Below are positions 24,184 to 32,167 of a stretch of DNA of 64,000 bases, in pieces. A program made the translations under genes and the position numbers. Under the pieces are notes generated by a model, which was given only the letters and a program-made list of their open reading frames with translations, did no database searches and was not told the DNA's origin. Each line of letters opens with the position of its first letter. Position 1 is the stretch's first letter. The stretch is from Chloroflexi bacterium HGW-Chloroflexi-2 (GTDB taxonomy: Bacteria > Chloroflexota > Anaerolineae > Anaerolineales > Anaerolineaceae): assembly GCA_002840735.1 (NCBI GenBank), contig PHBY01000008.1, positions 124,001-188,000 of the forward strand, given 5' to 3'.

Positions 24184-25170
24184 TCAATATGTCAGGTAAT
24201 CTTCCTCGGCTTTTCGTAATCTCCCCAGATGGTCTTTGAAATACTCCTTGTTCAGAAAATCAATACCCCAATCCGGTGAATTTTGTGCATGTACGCCTAA
24301 ATGCCAGAGATAACGAGCACAGACAAACAGAGGAATTGCTTGGATATCCAATTCACTGATCACTCTATTCTCCGGATAGGCATTGATGAAAGGGTTCCAG
24401 CGAACAGAAACGGCATCTTCTAAACGACAACACCACAAAAACACAGCCAGATCATAAGCTCGGAATCCGAATCCACCGCAATCAAAATCATAGAATGTCA
24501 ACGTGCCATCCGGGGAGACATTGGCGTGATAACCCTGTAAATCCCCATGACAGAATCCCAATTCCAATTGATTAGCAGGTAGATCCAACAAACATTGGCG
24601 CAGTTTTATCGCAAAATTTTTAACATAAAGCCAATCCTCAGGACGATCCCTGAGGAATGGTTCTATGTATTGTAAAGGTTGTTTCGTAAAATAATCCAGA
24701 TCGAGCTGAAAACGTGGATGCGGACTATAAAAATCATCCAGAGCATTGTGCATCTCCGCAACGGTCTGACCGTAACTTGTTGCCACCTGATCTGGATCAA
24801 CTTCATACGAGATCTCTGGGCCCGGTGCCAGCGTAAATAAGGCAATATAGCGTACCCCTTCCGGGGCATTCACCGGGAAGAAATATGCACCATCTCGGGT
24901 TGGCAGGGGGTGAGCGGCTGGAAAGTTCTTTTGACGGAGATGCTTGAGGACATCCAACTCATATTGAATGTCCGCCAGGGTTCTCCAATTCTTCCGGTAA
25001 GCTCTCAGAAATAAAACGATACCATCCTCTGTTGTAACCCGATATGTGTGGTTAAAACCTCCGGAATAGTATTCGCATTGGGAGTGTGTGTCTTCCCCAT
25101 ACTGGGGTAGAACCTCTAAAGCTATTGCTTCGGGTGATAAATGTGAAAAAGAAAGCAGGAAATATTTTAT
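24184..25170 (-). CDS. aminoglycoside-phosphotransferase-fold kinase with non-ATG start
   Basis: A kinase-like (APH/choline kinase) protein. The catalytic loop is FCHGDLQGYHANV and the metal-binding segment FYDFDCGGFGFRAYD. The N-lobe is coded well upstream of the first usual start in this frame: CEYYSGGFNHTYRV, GIVLFLRAYRKNWRTLADI, YELDVLKHLRQ. The frame opens just after a TAA at 25171-25173. The first codon is ATA (25168-25170), giving IKYFLLSF where relatives have an initiating Met; GAGGT lies upstream. Either ATA is used or the start codon has mutated. The substrate is unknown. Confidence 0.8.
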   Translation of the reverse strand: MKYFLLSFSHLSPEAIALEVLPQYGEDTHSQCEYYSGGFNHTYRVTTEDGIVLFLRAYRKNWRTLADIQYELDVLKHLRQKNFPAAHPLPTRDGAYFFPVNAPEGVRYIALFTLAPGPEISYEVDPDQVATSYGQTVAEMHNALDDFYSPHPRFQLDLDYFTKQPLQYIEPFLRDRPEDWLYVKNFAIKLRQCLLDLPANQLELGFCHGDLQGYHANVSPDGTLTFYDFDCGGFGFRAYDLAVFLWCCRLEDAVSVRWNPFINAYPENRVISELDIQAIPLFVCARYLWHLGVHAQNSPDWGIDFLNKEYFKDHLGRLRKAEEDYLTY

Positions 25171-25191
25171 TTATTTTTCTACCTCAGGGAT

Positions 25192-26517
25192 TTACTCCGG
25201 GTCAAAATAAATTGGATTGGAGATCAATGCCGGCAATAAAGGAAGGCCTGGCAAGAATGCTCTCAACACTTCCACCCGCGCAAATCCAGGTTTCTCCATG
25301 GTGTAAGTCATTTTAAAGCTGCCATTCGTCGGAGCATCCCAAACCACCTGGCTGTCATGCCCGCTTATCACCCGGATTTTGTCGCCAGCTAACAAATTCG
25401 TTAATTCAAATTCAAACCAATCATGCTCGGACCATTTCACGCTGTCTCCCAGGATGATATCTTCATTGATCTTCATTTCCAATTCAGGACCATCCGGTGC
25501 AAAAATAAAATAAGCATGCCCGGCTTTGAGCGCTGCCAGGATATCGCTAACGCCATTCGAATCGGCAAATACGCAGGTTGTCGGTCCTCCCAGGAAGATG
25601 AAGGGCGTATCACGGTGGTAATCACTGCCTGCGCAAGCGGGAATTTTCTTGCCTGACGATAATAATGCTTGCCACAATCCCACCGCCTTCAGGTTCGATT
25701 CACGCATCGGTCCATTCCAGATTTCCAGACAATCAAAAGGCAAGCTTTGCAAATCATACTTGAACTCACAGCCACCTTCATAAGGGTGATTGACAGTAAT
25801 TAATGCGCCACGTTCATGGGCTGCTTTGAAGATATTTTGTGTTTCTTCCAGTGTGTTAGTCGCAAAGCAGCTATCGAAAGGCTTATCCACCCCCAGAAAA
25901 TTGGCATGCCCTTGATAGTGCGTCCACTCAATCCCTGGAATCAAGGTGATGCCTTCCACCTGCGGGAGAGCCACTCTGGAGATCATTTGATTGTGATCGG
26001 TGATGGCGATAAAATCCAGATCATGGCGTTTCGCTTTCCAGGCTAATTCTTCCACACTGTGAATGCCATCAGAGGCAAACGTATGGGTGTGCAAATCTCC
26101 TTTGAGTAGACGCCGTTCTTTATAAGCGACCGTCACTTCATAAAAAACTTTTACCCCATCCGGGTGAATTTTGTAAGCGCCAACCAGGATCTCCCATTCG
26201 CCTGGTTGGATGATGCAGGGAGTGTATCCGGGCGTTGCCATTGCTTCACTGACATAGATTTCGGTTTTATTGGAGCCTGATGCGCCAATTTGTTCACCAT
26301 CTGGCGCAATTAAACCCAGGTCGATAATATTGATTTCCGGTTCAAGCGTGGCTTCGGAATGATCCCCAAAGTCCTGATCGAATCCAAAGCGTTGGTAATC
26401 ATATTTTATTCTGATCGATTCTGCATTCGGGTCGACATGAAAAGGAATCGTATAGTAAGCACCTTCATGATCGTGGTCAAATTCTTTTTCGAATAAAATG
26501 ATATCGGCAGCATCCAT
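25192..26517 (-). CDS. CehA/McbA-family PHP metallohydrolase
   Basis: 441 aa. An N-terminal beta-sandwich (about 1-130) is followed by a PHP domain with metal ligands in KGDLHTHTFASDG (about 137-149), FIAITDHNQM, IPGIEWTH, ITVNHPYEGG and GSDYHRDT. CehA/McbA members hydrolyse carbamates or phosphoesters. AGGAGATTATC precedes the ATG. An esterase gene lies 20 bp upstream on the same strand, so the two probably form an operon with the decayed transporter before them. Confidence 0.88.
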   Translation of the reverse strand: MDAADIILFEKEFDHDHEGAYYTIPFHVDPNAESIRIKYDYQRFGFDQDFGDHSEATLEPEINIIDLGLIAPDGEQIGASGSNKTEIYVSEAMATPGYTPCIIQPGEWEILVGAYKIHPDGVKVFYEVTVAYKERRLLKGDLHTHTFASDGIHSVEELAWKAKRHDLDFIAITDHNQMISRVALPQVEGITLIPGIEWTHYQGHANFLGVDKPFDSCFATNTLEETQNIFKAAHERGALITVNHPYEGGCEFKYDLQSLPFDCLEIWNGPMRESNLKAVGLWQALLSSGKKIPACAGSDYHRDTPFIFLGGPTTCVFADSNGVSDILAALKAGHAYFIFAPDGPELEMKINEDIILGDSVKWSEHDWFEFELTNLLAGDKIRVISGHDSQVVWDAPTNGSFKMTYTMEKPGFARVEVLRAFLPGLPLLPALISNPIYFDPE

Positions 26518-26537
26518 GATAATCTCCTGAATTTTTT

Positions 26538-27311
26538 TTATGCGCTGGGTAAAGGACCCAGAACTTGTTGAAGAAATGATAGGATTTGTTTATCCCAGAA
26601 AAACCAATCATGTTTTGCATCTTCTTCATGATAATGGATATTCAAACCAGCAGAAAGGCAGGCTTGCCGAAAGTAAATATTCGTAGGATACAAATCATCC
26701 TGCTTTCCACAAGCGATATAAAGTTCTGGTAACTGTTTTTTCTGTTCAACAGCATTTTTCAACCAGGTGACCGGGTCGTGTTCGCTGCCTGGTAATTTGC
26801 TTAAATCTCCTAATAGATACTTAAATTCTTCCTGGCGCTTGTCATTGGGATTGACCAAAATGGTCAGAGAAAGTGCACCCGATAGGCTGGCAGCCGCCTG
26901 ATATAAATCAGGTCGCAAAAAAGCGGCTTTGAAAGCGCCATATCCGCCCATGGAATTACCAGCGATGAAAGTATCTTCTCGCCTGGGAGAAAGATGAAAC
27001 ACATCATTTATATACCGGGGTAGCTCTTCCACCAAATAGGTAAAATAAGCCTGCCCGTTAGGTTGATCAACATAGAAACTACGACCCGCGGAGGGGATAA
27101 TCACCACCAATCCATACGCATTGGCATAGGTCTCGATGGAAGAATATCGTTGCCAGGCACTGCCATCATCGCTCAATCCATGCAAAAGATAAAGGACTTT
27201 GCGATCTCGAACGGGTACGTTTTTGATCTTGCTGGGGTCAGGCAAAATGATATTGACCGGGACATTCACCCCGATGGTCTCCGGAACATGATCCAATCGT
27301 ATGAGTGCCAT
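26538..27311 (-). CDS. alpha/beta-hydrolase esterase (esterase D / tributyrin-esterase type)
   Basis: 257 aa. The nucleophile elbow is FIAGNSMGGYGAFKAA (GxSxG), the oxyanion region is VLYLLHGLSDDGSAW, the acid is in CGKQDDLYPTN and the His in DAKHDWFFWD. It belongs to the putative esterase family (PF00756), which includes feruloyl and S-formylglutathione esterases. Its ATG overlaps by one base (TAATG) the stop of the decayed MFS transporter gene upstream. It may act on a conjugate imported by that lost transporter, which is inference. Confidence 0.88.
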   Translation of the reverse strand: MALIRLDHVPETIGVNVPVNIILPDPSKIKNVPVRDRKVLYLLHGLSDDGSAWQRYSSIETYANAYGLVVIIPSAGRSFYVDQPNGQAYFTYLVEELPRYINDVFHLSPRREDTFIAGNSMGGYGAFKAAFLRPDLYQAAASLSGALSLTILVNPNDKRQEEFKYLLGDLSKLPGSEHDPVTWLKNAVEQKKQLPELYIACGKQDDLYPTNIYFRQACLSAGLNIHYHEEDAKHDWFFWDKQILSFLQQVLGPLPSA

Positions 27312-27835
27312 TATGCTTCTCCTGTTGGGTTGAGTTCCACGATTGGTTTGGTGGGATCATTCTTTGGAAAATTTACTAAGAAGGAAAATCCAAAACTGAT
27401 CAACACCAACACAAATGGGAATACGGTCAATAAGAAGCGGGATGCATTTAAAGGATCCGGTCCGGGATTATTCCCGCTCTCAAACTGGAAAATGACGAAA
27501 ATCAAATAAAAGGCAAAGCTGGTGAAAAGGCCGTTCAGGCGATTCATGAAACCTAATGCGTTGACGATGATGCCTTCCCGACGCAAATTGTATTTTTTGG
27601 TGTCTTCATCCATGATTTTTGCACCAATCAAGTCCATGGTGGTGACCACACCAGCGCACTCCCTATAGCTGCTGTTGCGAGCGAGTTTGCAAAACACAGG
27701 GGAACGAAGGCAATTGCCAATGAAATCAAGGCTGCACGCCAGACTGGTATTAACGTATATTTCTTCACCAGACGCGCCCAGACGACCGAACATGCCGATG
27801 GCATAATTGAAGGACTTGAAGCGCGGTTCTTGCAT
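27311..27835 (-). pseudogene. GPH-type MFS sugar transporter remnant, deleted and frameshifted
   Basis: The open frame looks continuous but is a mosaic. Residues after MQEPRFKSFNYAIGMFG are out of phase. The adjacent frame reads VVWARLVKKYTLIPVWRAAL, then AFVPLCFANSLATAAIGSAL, typical MFS_2 helix sequence. The main frame resumes with TTMDLIGAKIMDEDTKK and YNLRREGIIVNALGF, the family signature before helix 11, and ends with two membrane helices. Most of the N-terminal half is deleted. The ribosome site AGGAGGAAAAAAC and the ATG at 27835 survive. Confidence 0.78.
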
Positions 27836-27943
27836 GTTTTTTCCTCCTGAGAGATGGATTGGTTTATTCAATAAGAAAATCTGATGGGATCAGATACCAT
27901 CATTGTATAACAGAAAAAATTTAAGATTTATATTTTTCCTGTT

Positions 27944-28489
27944 TCATTTAATCATCCATTCACGCGCTAATATCGCATACAGATATTCGCTTCCCCATTG
28001 TCCTTTGAACCAGATATTCTCAATGTAGTGACCTTCCCTGCGCATTCCCAATCTTTCCAACAATCGAACGGATGCCTGATTTTCGACATCACAAATAGCG
28101 ATGATGCGGTGCAAATTAAAGGTGGAAAAAAGATAATCTATTAAACCTTTGACTGCTTCTGTGGCATAACCTTGTTTTTGAAATTGCTGTGCAAATGAGA
28201 AACCGATCTCAGCTTGTAGCCGATCATATCTTTTGATTTCGAATCCACAATCTCCAATAATTCCTGGGTGATCTTTTCTTTCAATAGCAATTTGATACCA
28301 TTCACCAGGGGTACCAGGTTCTGTTTTCCCGATTTTGGTGAATAAATATTTTGCCTGTTCCAGACTATAAGGCGTATTCCAGGATTGGTATCGGGCGATT
28401 TCGGGATCAGAACGATATTGGGAGAATCCAGGCAGATCCCCTTCTTTAAAACTCCGCAAGATCAATCGGGAAGTAGTTGTGAATATCAC
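27944..28489 (-). CDS. GNAT acetyltransferase, RimJ/RimL type
   Basis: 181 aa. It opens TSRLILRSFKEGDLPGFSQY, has the acetyl-CoA loop in GFSFAQQFQKQGYATEAV (Q/R-x-x-G-x-A/G) and IIAICDVENQASVRLLERLG, then RREGHYIENIWFKGQW. This is the Acetyltransf_3 subgroup, which acetylates protein N-termini or small amines. The start is a GTG (28489), without a strong ribosome site. It lies 10 bp after the DUF1801 gene and may be co-transcribed. Confidence 0.9.
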   Translation of the reverse strand: MIFTTTSRLILRSFKEGDLPGFSQYRSDPEIARYQSWNTPYSLEQAKYLFTKIGKTEPGTPGEWYQIAIERKDHPGIIGDCGFEIKRYDRLQAEIGFSFAQQFQKQGYATEAVKGLIDYLFSTFNLHRIIAICDVENQASVRLLERLGMRREGHYIENIWFKGQWGSEYLYAILAREWMIK

Positions 28490-28499
28490 AAGTGGTAGT

Positions 28500-28880
28500 T
28501 TAACTTTTACCTTTCTTTTTCGAATTTTTCAGGTTTTCTTCCACACGAAAGAGGGTTATCCTACGAATGAGGTCATAGGGAATGGGTTTGTCCAGAGAAA
28601 ATTGTACCGAGCCTTTTCCACCTTTGTATTGAGATAATTCCTCTTTGAATTTTTCAATACCACTAGGAACCGGGTAAAAACCGATGTGTGACTTAAAGGC
28701 TGCAAAGTGCACCAGATTCCCGTGCAGATAAAAGGTTGGCATCTGGTAACTGATCTTTTCGGTTGCATCCGGTGCAGCTTCTTTAATAACAGACCGGATC
28801 TGCTGTAAGATTTTTTGTATATTTTCCGGATATTGAGCGATGTATTCATCAATGGTTGTATGAGGTGGAGTTTTTTCCAT
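28500..28880 (-). CDS. DUF1801 / YdhG-like protein
   Basis: 126 aa. It matches the family by TIDEYIAQYPENIQKILQQI, PDATEKISYQMPTFYLHG, FAAFKSHIGFYPVP and GGKGSVQFSLDKPIPYDLI. The fold is a small alpha/beta domain; relatives are called intracellular iron chaperone-like, with weak experimental support. AAAGGAGAAAA precedes the ATG, a strong site. Confidence 0.88.
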   Translation of the reverse strand: MEKTPPHTTIDEYIAQYPENIQKILQQIRSVIKEAAPDATEKISYQMPTFYLHGNLVHFAAFKSHIGFYPVPSGIEKFKEELSQYKGGKGSVQFSLDKPIPYDLIRRITLFRVEENLKNSKKKGKS

Positions 28881-28965
28881 TTTTCTCCTTTTAATAATTA
28901 ACTTCTACGAATGAATTATTGCATGATTTTTTGAAAATCGGAAATACGCAGGTTATATAATGTAA

Positions 28966-29476
28966 TAATGTCAGGGTTGTCAAATGTCTACTTTCATTTA
29001 ATGAATGATCGATATAGCTGTTCATTGGCAGATCAACCTGATCTGGTGGATGTGGTGATCAATAGAGTTGCGGGAAAAATTCATAACACCTCTGAAGAAA
29101 ATCGTCGATCGGGTTTATCAGGCGATTATTTTATTTCTGTTTCATTACTGTGAAAAAATGTATAAATTAGTGGATGATTTGAATGCTATGGTGTGGATGG
29201 GAAATATAGTTATGAATATAAAATTTTTCCAGTAGAACAGGCCTTCCAACAATATGCTGACCGTATCGCTATTATCGGTTGCGAGATGTGCATTTACTGG
29301 CTTCGGGAACCGAAGAACAGGTGCGAAAGAGAACTCGCGAGATTCTGGAAGCCTATGCACCTGGCGGTCATTACATGCTCGGTAATGGAAATTTAGATGT
29401 TAAAGACATGCTATTAAGCAATTACCTGGCAATGTTGGATGAAGACAGAAAATGGAACGAGAAGAACTGGTCTTAA
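28966..29476 (+). pseudogene. uroporphyrinogen decarboxylase-family (URO-D) remnant
   Basis: Scattered pieces of a URO-D/MtaA-type protein. Frame one near 28985-29100 gives YFHLMNDRYSCSLADQPDLV, then DVVINRVAGK. After stops, the same frame near 29215-29280 gives EYKIFPVEQAFQQYADRIAI. It then shifts at about 29280 to another frame with RDVHLLASGTEEQVRKRTR, then EILEAYAPGGHYMLGNGN and the terminal NYLAMLDEDRKW. The order matches the family C-terminal half, with deletions and at least one frameshift. Confidence 0.68.
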
Positions 29477-29516
29477 TTCCCCATTAAAAGTTTCTTAATT
29501 TGCTGCAAGATCATCA

Positions 29517-29727
29517 TCAAAGAACAGAAGGATTTTTAGCTGATAGTAGTGCAGAAGACAGTTTTTCTGCCCAACCATTTAAGTCATCCCAATTTCTGAC
29601 ATCATTGGCTAATAAATTATGAAGGGGAGAGGCGGGGGATAGCGTCAAAAATTTGTCCAATTTTTTCTGCAACTTCTTCTGTGGAACCGTAACGGGTGGC
29701 ATAGGCAATCAAGACTCGTTCTGACAT
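29517..29727 (-). pseudogene. flavodoxin-domain (HemG-like) protein remnant
   Basis: The start region is intact: AGGAGGATAGC, ATG at 29727, then MSERVLIAYATRYGSTEEVA, EKIGQIFDAI, the FMN-loop start of a flavodoxin-domain protein. The frame stops after 36 codons. A second frame to 29517 carries NDVRNWDDLNGWAEKLSSAL, the family's usual C-terminal helix. The middle of the protein, about 100 residues, is missing, so an internal deletion with a phase change inactivated the gene. Confidence 0.7.
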
Positions 29728-30021
29728 GCTATCCTCCTATCGAATTAATCACCAAAATTAATTTATTACCAGAAAATGAACTCTCTCTCAATGAGAAGGA
29801 GAGAAAAATGTCCATGTGGTTAAGAGACCCTCATTCGATTATTCATTATCTCATTCGCTGACAGCAATTCCTGGCTTCCATTTTGTAGCAAGCTTTGGCT
29901 AGATTAAGCGATTATTCCAGGTGTTCAATAATTATTATTACATTCCAGAAATGGATTTCGATATCAATGAATCTTCTCAACTCTTATTATTCGATTGCAT
30001 ATTATGATCAAATAAAGAGGA
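29728..30021. other. intergenic region
   Basis: About 290 bp between the flavodoxin remnant and the APH-type kinase. No ORF with a ribosome site, no inverted repeat of note. It may contain more decayed sequence, but I recognise nothing. Confidence 0.45.
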
Positions 30022-31020
30022 CTAAAGCAATAATTTCAGTGAATCAAAATCCAAATCAATGAAAGGAACATTATTTTCGATATTGATCTTTCGATTAAGC
30101 ATGAATCGCATTGCCCAACTATCTTCAATATTGTCCAGGTCGAAATCTCTTTGAATGACTGCATATAACTCAATTTCGCGCATTTTAAGAAAATAAGGAA
30201 TTTCCTTTAACAATTCCAGATCCAGAGGAAAATAGTTTAAGTAACCTTTGAGGAAATGACTCATGAACTCTCGTGTGAGTGCTGCTTTTTCATCCGTTGA
30301 TGTCACCAAATAAAAAAGTACAATCGCAATATCATTGATAAACCAGTTATAACCACAATCATCGAAATCAAATAAGGTAATTTTTCCCTGATCATCAATA
30401 AAAAAATTTGATCCGTGGGCATCCTGATGAACCAGACCATAAGTCTCTCGATTTTTCGGAAGTTTGTTTACATGCACACAAACCGCTTTGTATTTTTCTC
30501 GAATTAAAAAATCGCACTCAGGTAAATATTGCTCGACATAGTCAAAAATCGGATCATCCCATTCGGGGCGTTTTCTATCCAGATGCAAAGGCTCAAATTG
30601 ATTGGTCAAAGCATGCATTTTCCCAATCAGTTCTCCATAGGATTCAAAGAGTGTAGGCGTCCACCTTCCCCATGGGGGAGTTCCTGCTGCTTTAACAAAA
30701 GCAGTGGCTAAAAAATATCCATCATTCTGATCTGGAATGGTTTCCACCAGATTGCCATTTTTTGAAAGAACAGCCCTGGCGACTGAGACGCCGTGATCTG
30801 CCAGATAATTGATCCAATCAACCTCGCCATGGATGAGAGCATGATTTCTTCGAATCGAATGTGAGATGCGTAGGATATATTCACCGGAGTCGTTTTTGAA
30901 TTCGTAAATGAAACTCTCAAAGCTATCCAGAATCTGAATATCATTCTTTTTTATTCCATACTTTTGCATGGCTTCCTGTAAGATCTTTTCATTAAAAAGG
31001 TCTTTGATGCGTTGTTCCAT
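30022..31020 (-). CDS. aminoglycoside-phosphotransferase-family kinase
   Basis: 332 aa. The N-lobe nucleotide-binding strands SFIYEFKNDSGEYILRIS and GEVDWINYLADHGVSVARAV are followed by the Brenner-type catalytic motif YGLVHQDAHGSNFFID and the metal-binding LFDFDDCGYNW. It resembles the stress kinase/homoserine kinase-like branch of the APH family (SrkA-like) more than drug-resistance enzymes. Its substrate cannot be assigned. It lacks an obvious Shine-Dalgarno. It is a different subgroup from the kinase at 24184. Confidence 0.85.
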   Translation of the reverse strand: MEQRIKDLFNEKILQEAMQKYGIKKNDIQILDSFESFIYEFKNDSGEYILRISHSIRRNHALIHGEVDWINYLADHGVSVARAVLSKNGNLVETIPDQNDGYFLATAFVKAAGTPPWGRWTPTLFESYGELIGKMHALTNQFEPLHLDRKRPEWDDPIFDYVEQYLPECDFLIREKYKAVCVHVNKLPKNRETYGLVHQDAHGSNFFIDDQGKITLFDFDDCGYNWFINDIAIVLFYLVTSTDEKAALTREFMSHFLKGYLNYFPLDLELLKEIPYFLKMREIELYAVIQRDFDLDNIEDSWAMRFMLNRKINIENNVPFIDLDFDSLKLLL

Positions 31021-31220
31021 ATTTTCAAATAATCCATACTGAACCAGATAAATTAAAGTTTTAACCGGAAGTGAATTGCAGCATAATCTTAAATGCTAGT
31101 GATAAATACAACAATTAATTGTATATTGCTTTATACGAAATTCTTAATTCAGATTTCGGAGATTTATTTCATTTTAAGATATAGTTTTTGTGTCTCAATT
31201 TTTTTGATTTTTATTCAGAA

Positions 31221-32153
31221 TCAAATTTTTTGTTTGCTCATTGTTGGTCCTTGGATAGACATGACAGCATCCCGAATATCCATCTTATCGATACAAACCT
31301 GACGATCTCCATTTGGGTTTGCGGGGTCTGTATGAATGTGATAAACAATGATTAGTTCCTTTCCATCCGGTGAAGTGGTTACGGAGTTATGGCCAGGACC
31401 TGAAACTTCTGGGCAATTGGAACTCAAGATAGGGTTATGATTGGCTTTGATAAATGGGCCGGTTGGCTTTTCTGCAATGGCATACCCGACAGAATAATCT
31501 CGGCTGGCGTAAAAATTTGCAGAGTACATCAAAAAATACTTATCTTCTGATTTGAGTAGAAACGGCCCCTCGTTCCATCGCCACTCATCCCCGGAACGAA
31601 TTTCCCAAGCTTGCTCAGGTTTGGTTAGAAAAATAGGCTCTCCTTTAACCGACACCAGATCATCATCCAGCTTAATTACATATAGATGACTTTCATGTCT
31701 GCCTTCAAAGATATGTTCACTGCAATCCCTCGAATAATAGAGATACTTTTTCCCATCATCGTCAATAAATACATGACCATCAATCACTGCATAACCAAAA
31801 TCAAATATCGGATGGTTATATACATCTACAAAAGGACCATTAGGGGTTTCAGAGATGGCAACTCCAATTCTTAAGCTCAGGTTTTTTCCCCAGCGTGCGG
31901 AATAATGCAAATAATATTTGCCTTCAAAATAAATGACCTCCGGTGCCCAAAAATCAGATACTCCCCAACTGTTTTTTTGGCGGGTATAAACATATCCGAT
32001 TTCCTGCCAGTCTACCAGATCGTCAGATTTCCAGGCTTTGAATCCGTCCTGAGCAGAAGTAGCATAACAATAATATGTGCCAGAAACTGTTCGCAAGATA
32101 AAAGGGTCACCAATGTTTTTTATTGGTAATGGATTCTGAAATTCTTTATCCAT
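31221..32153 (-). CDS. glycoside hydrolase family 43 (cytoplasmic)
   Basis: 310 aa without a signal peptide. The GH43 five-bladed propeller residues are visible: base Asp in NIGDPFIL (about 16), pKa-modulating Asp in VIDGHVF (about 124) and acid Glu in RWNEGPFLL (about 194). A distal SGPGHNSV matches the family's last blade. Likely activities are alpha-L-arabinofuranosidase or beta-xylosidase on imported oligosaccharides. GGGAG precedes the ATG. It is the last gene of the sugar operon, 14 bp after the GH2 gene. Confidence 0.92.
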   Translation of the reverse strand: MDKEFQNPLPIKNIGDPFILRTVSGTYYCYATSAQDGFKAWKSDDLVDWQEIGYVYTRQKNSWGVSDFWAPEVIYFEGKYYLHYSARWGKNLSLRIGVAISETPNGPFVDVYNHPIFDFGYAVIDGHVFIDDDGKKYLYYSRDCSEHIFEGRHESHLYVIKLDDDLVSVKGEPIFLTKPEQAWEIRSGDEWRWNEGPFLLKSEDKYFLMYSANFYASRDYSVGYAIAEKPTGPFIKANHNPILSSNCPEVSGPGHNSVTTSPDGKELIIVYHIHTDPANPNGDRQVCIDKMDIRDAVMSIQGPTMSKQKI

Positions 32154-32167
32154 AATACGCTCCCGAT

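Noticed and set aside
19339-30021. A prophage or integrated plasmid as explanation for the pseudogene-rich region
   Set aside because: No integrase, phage structural gene, tRNA attachment site or replication gene is present; the intact genes are ordinary chromosomal types.
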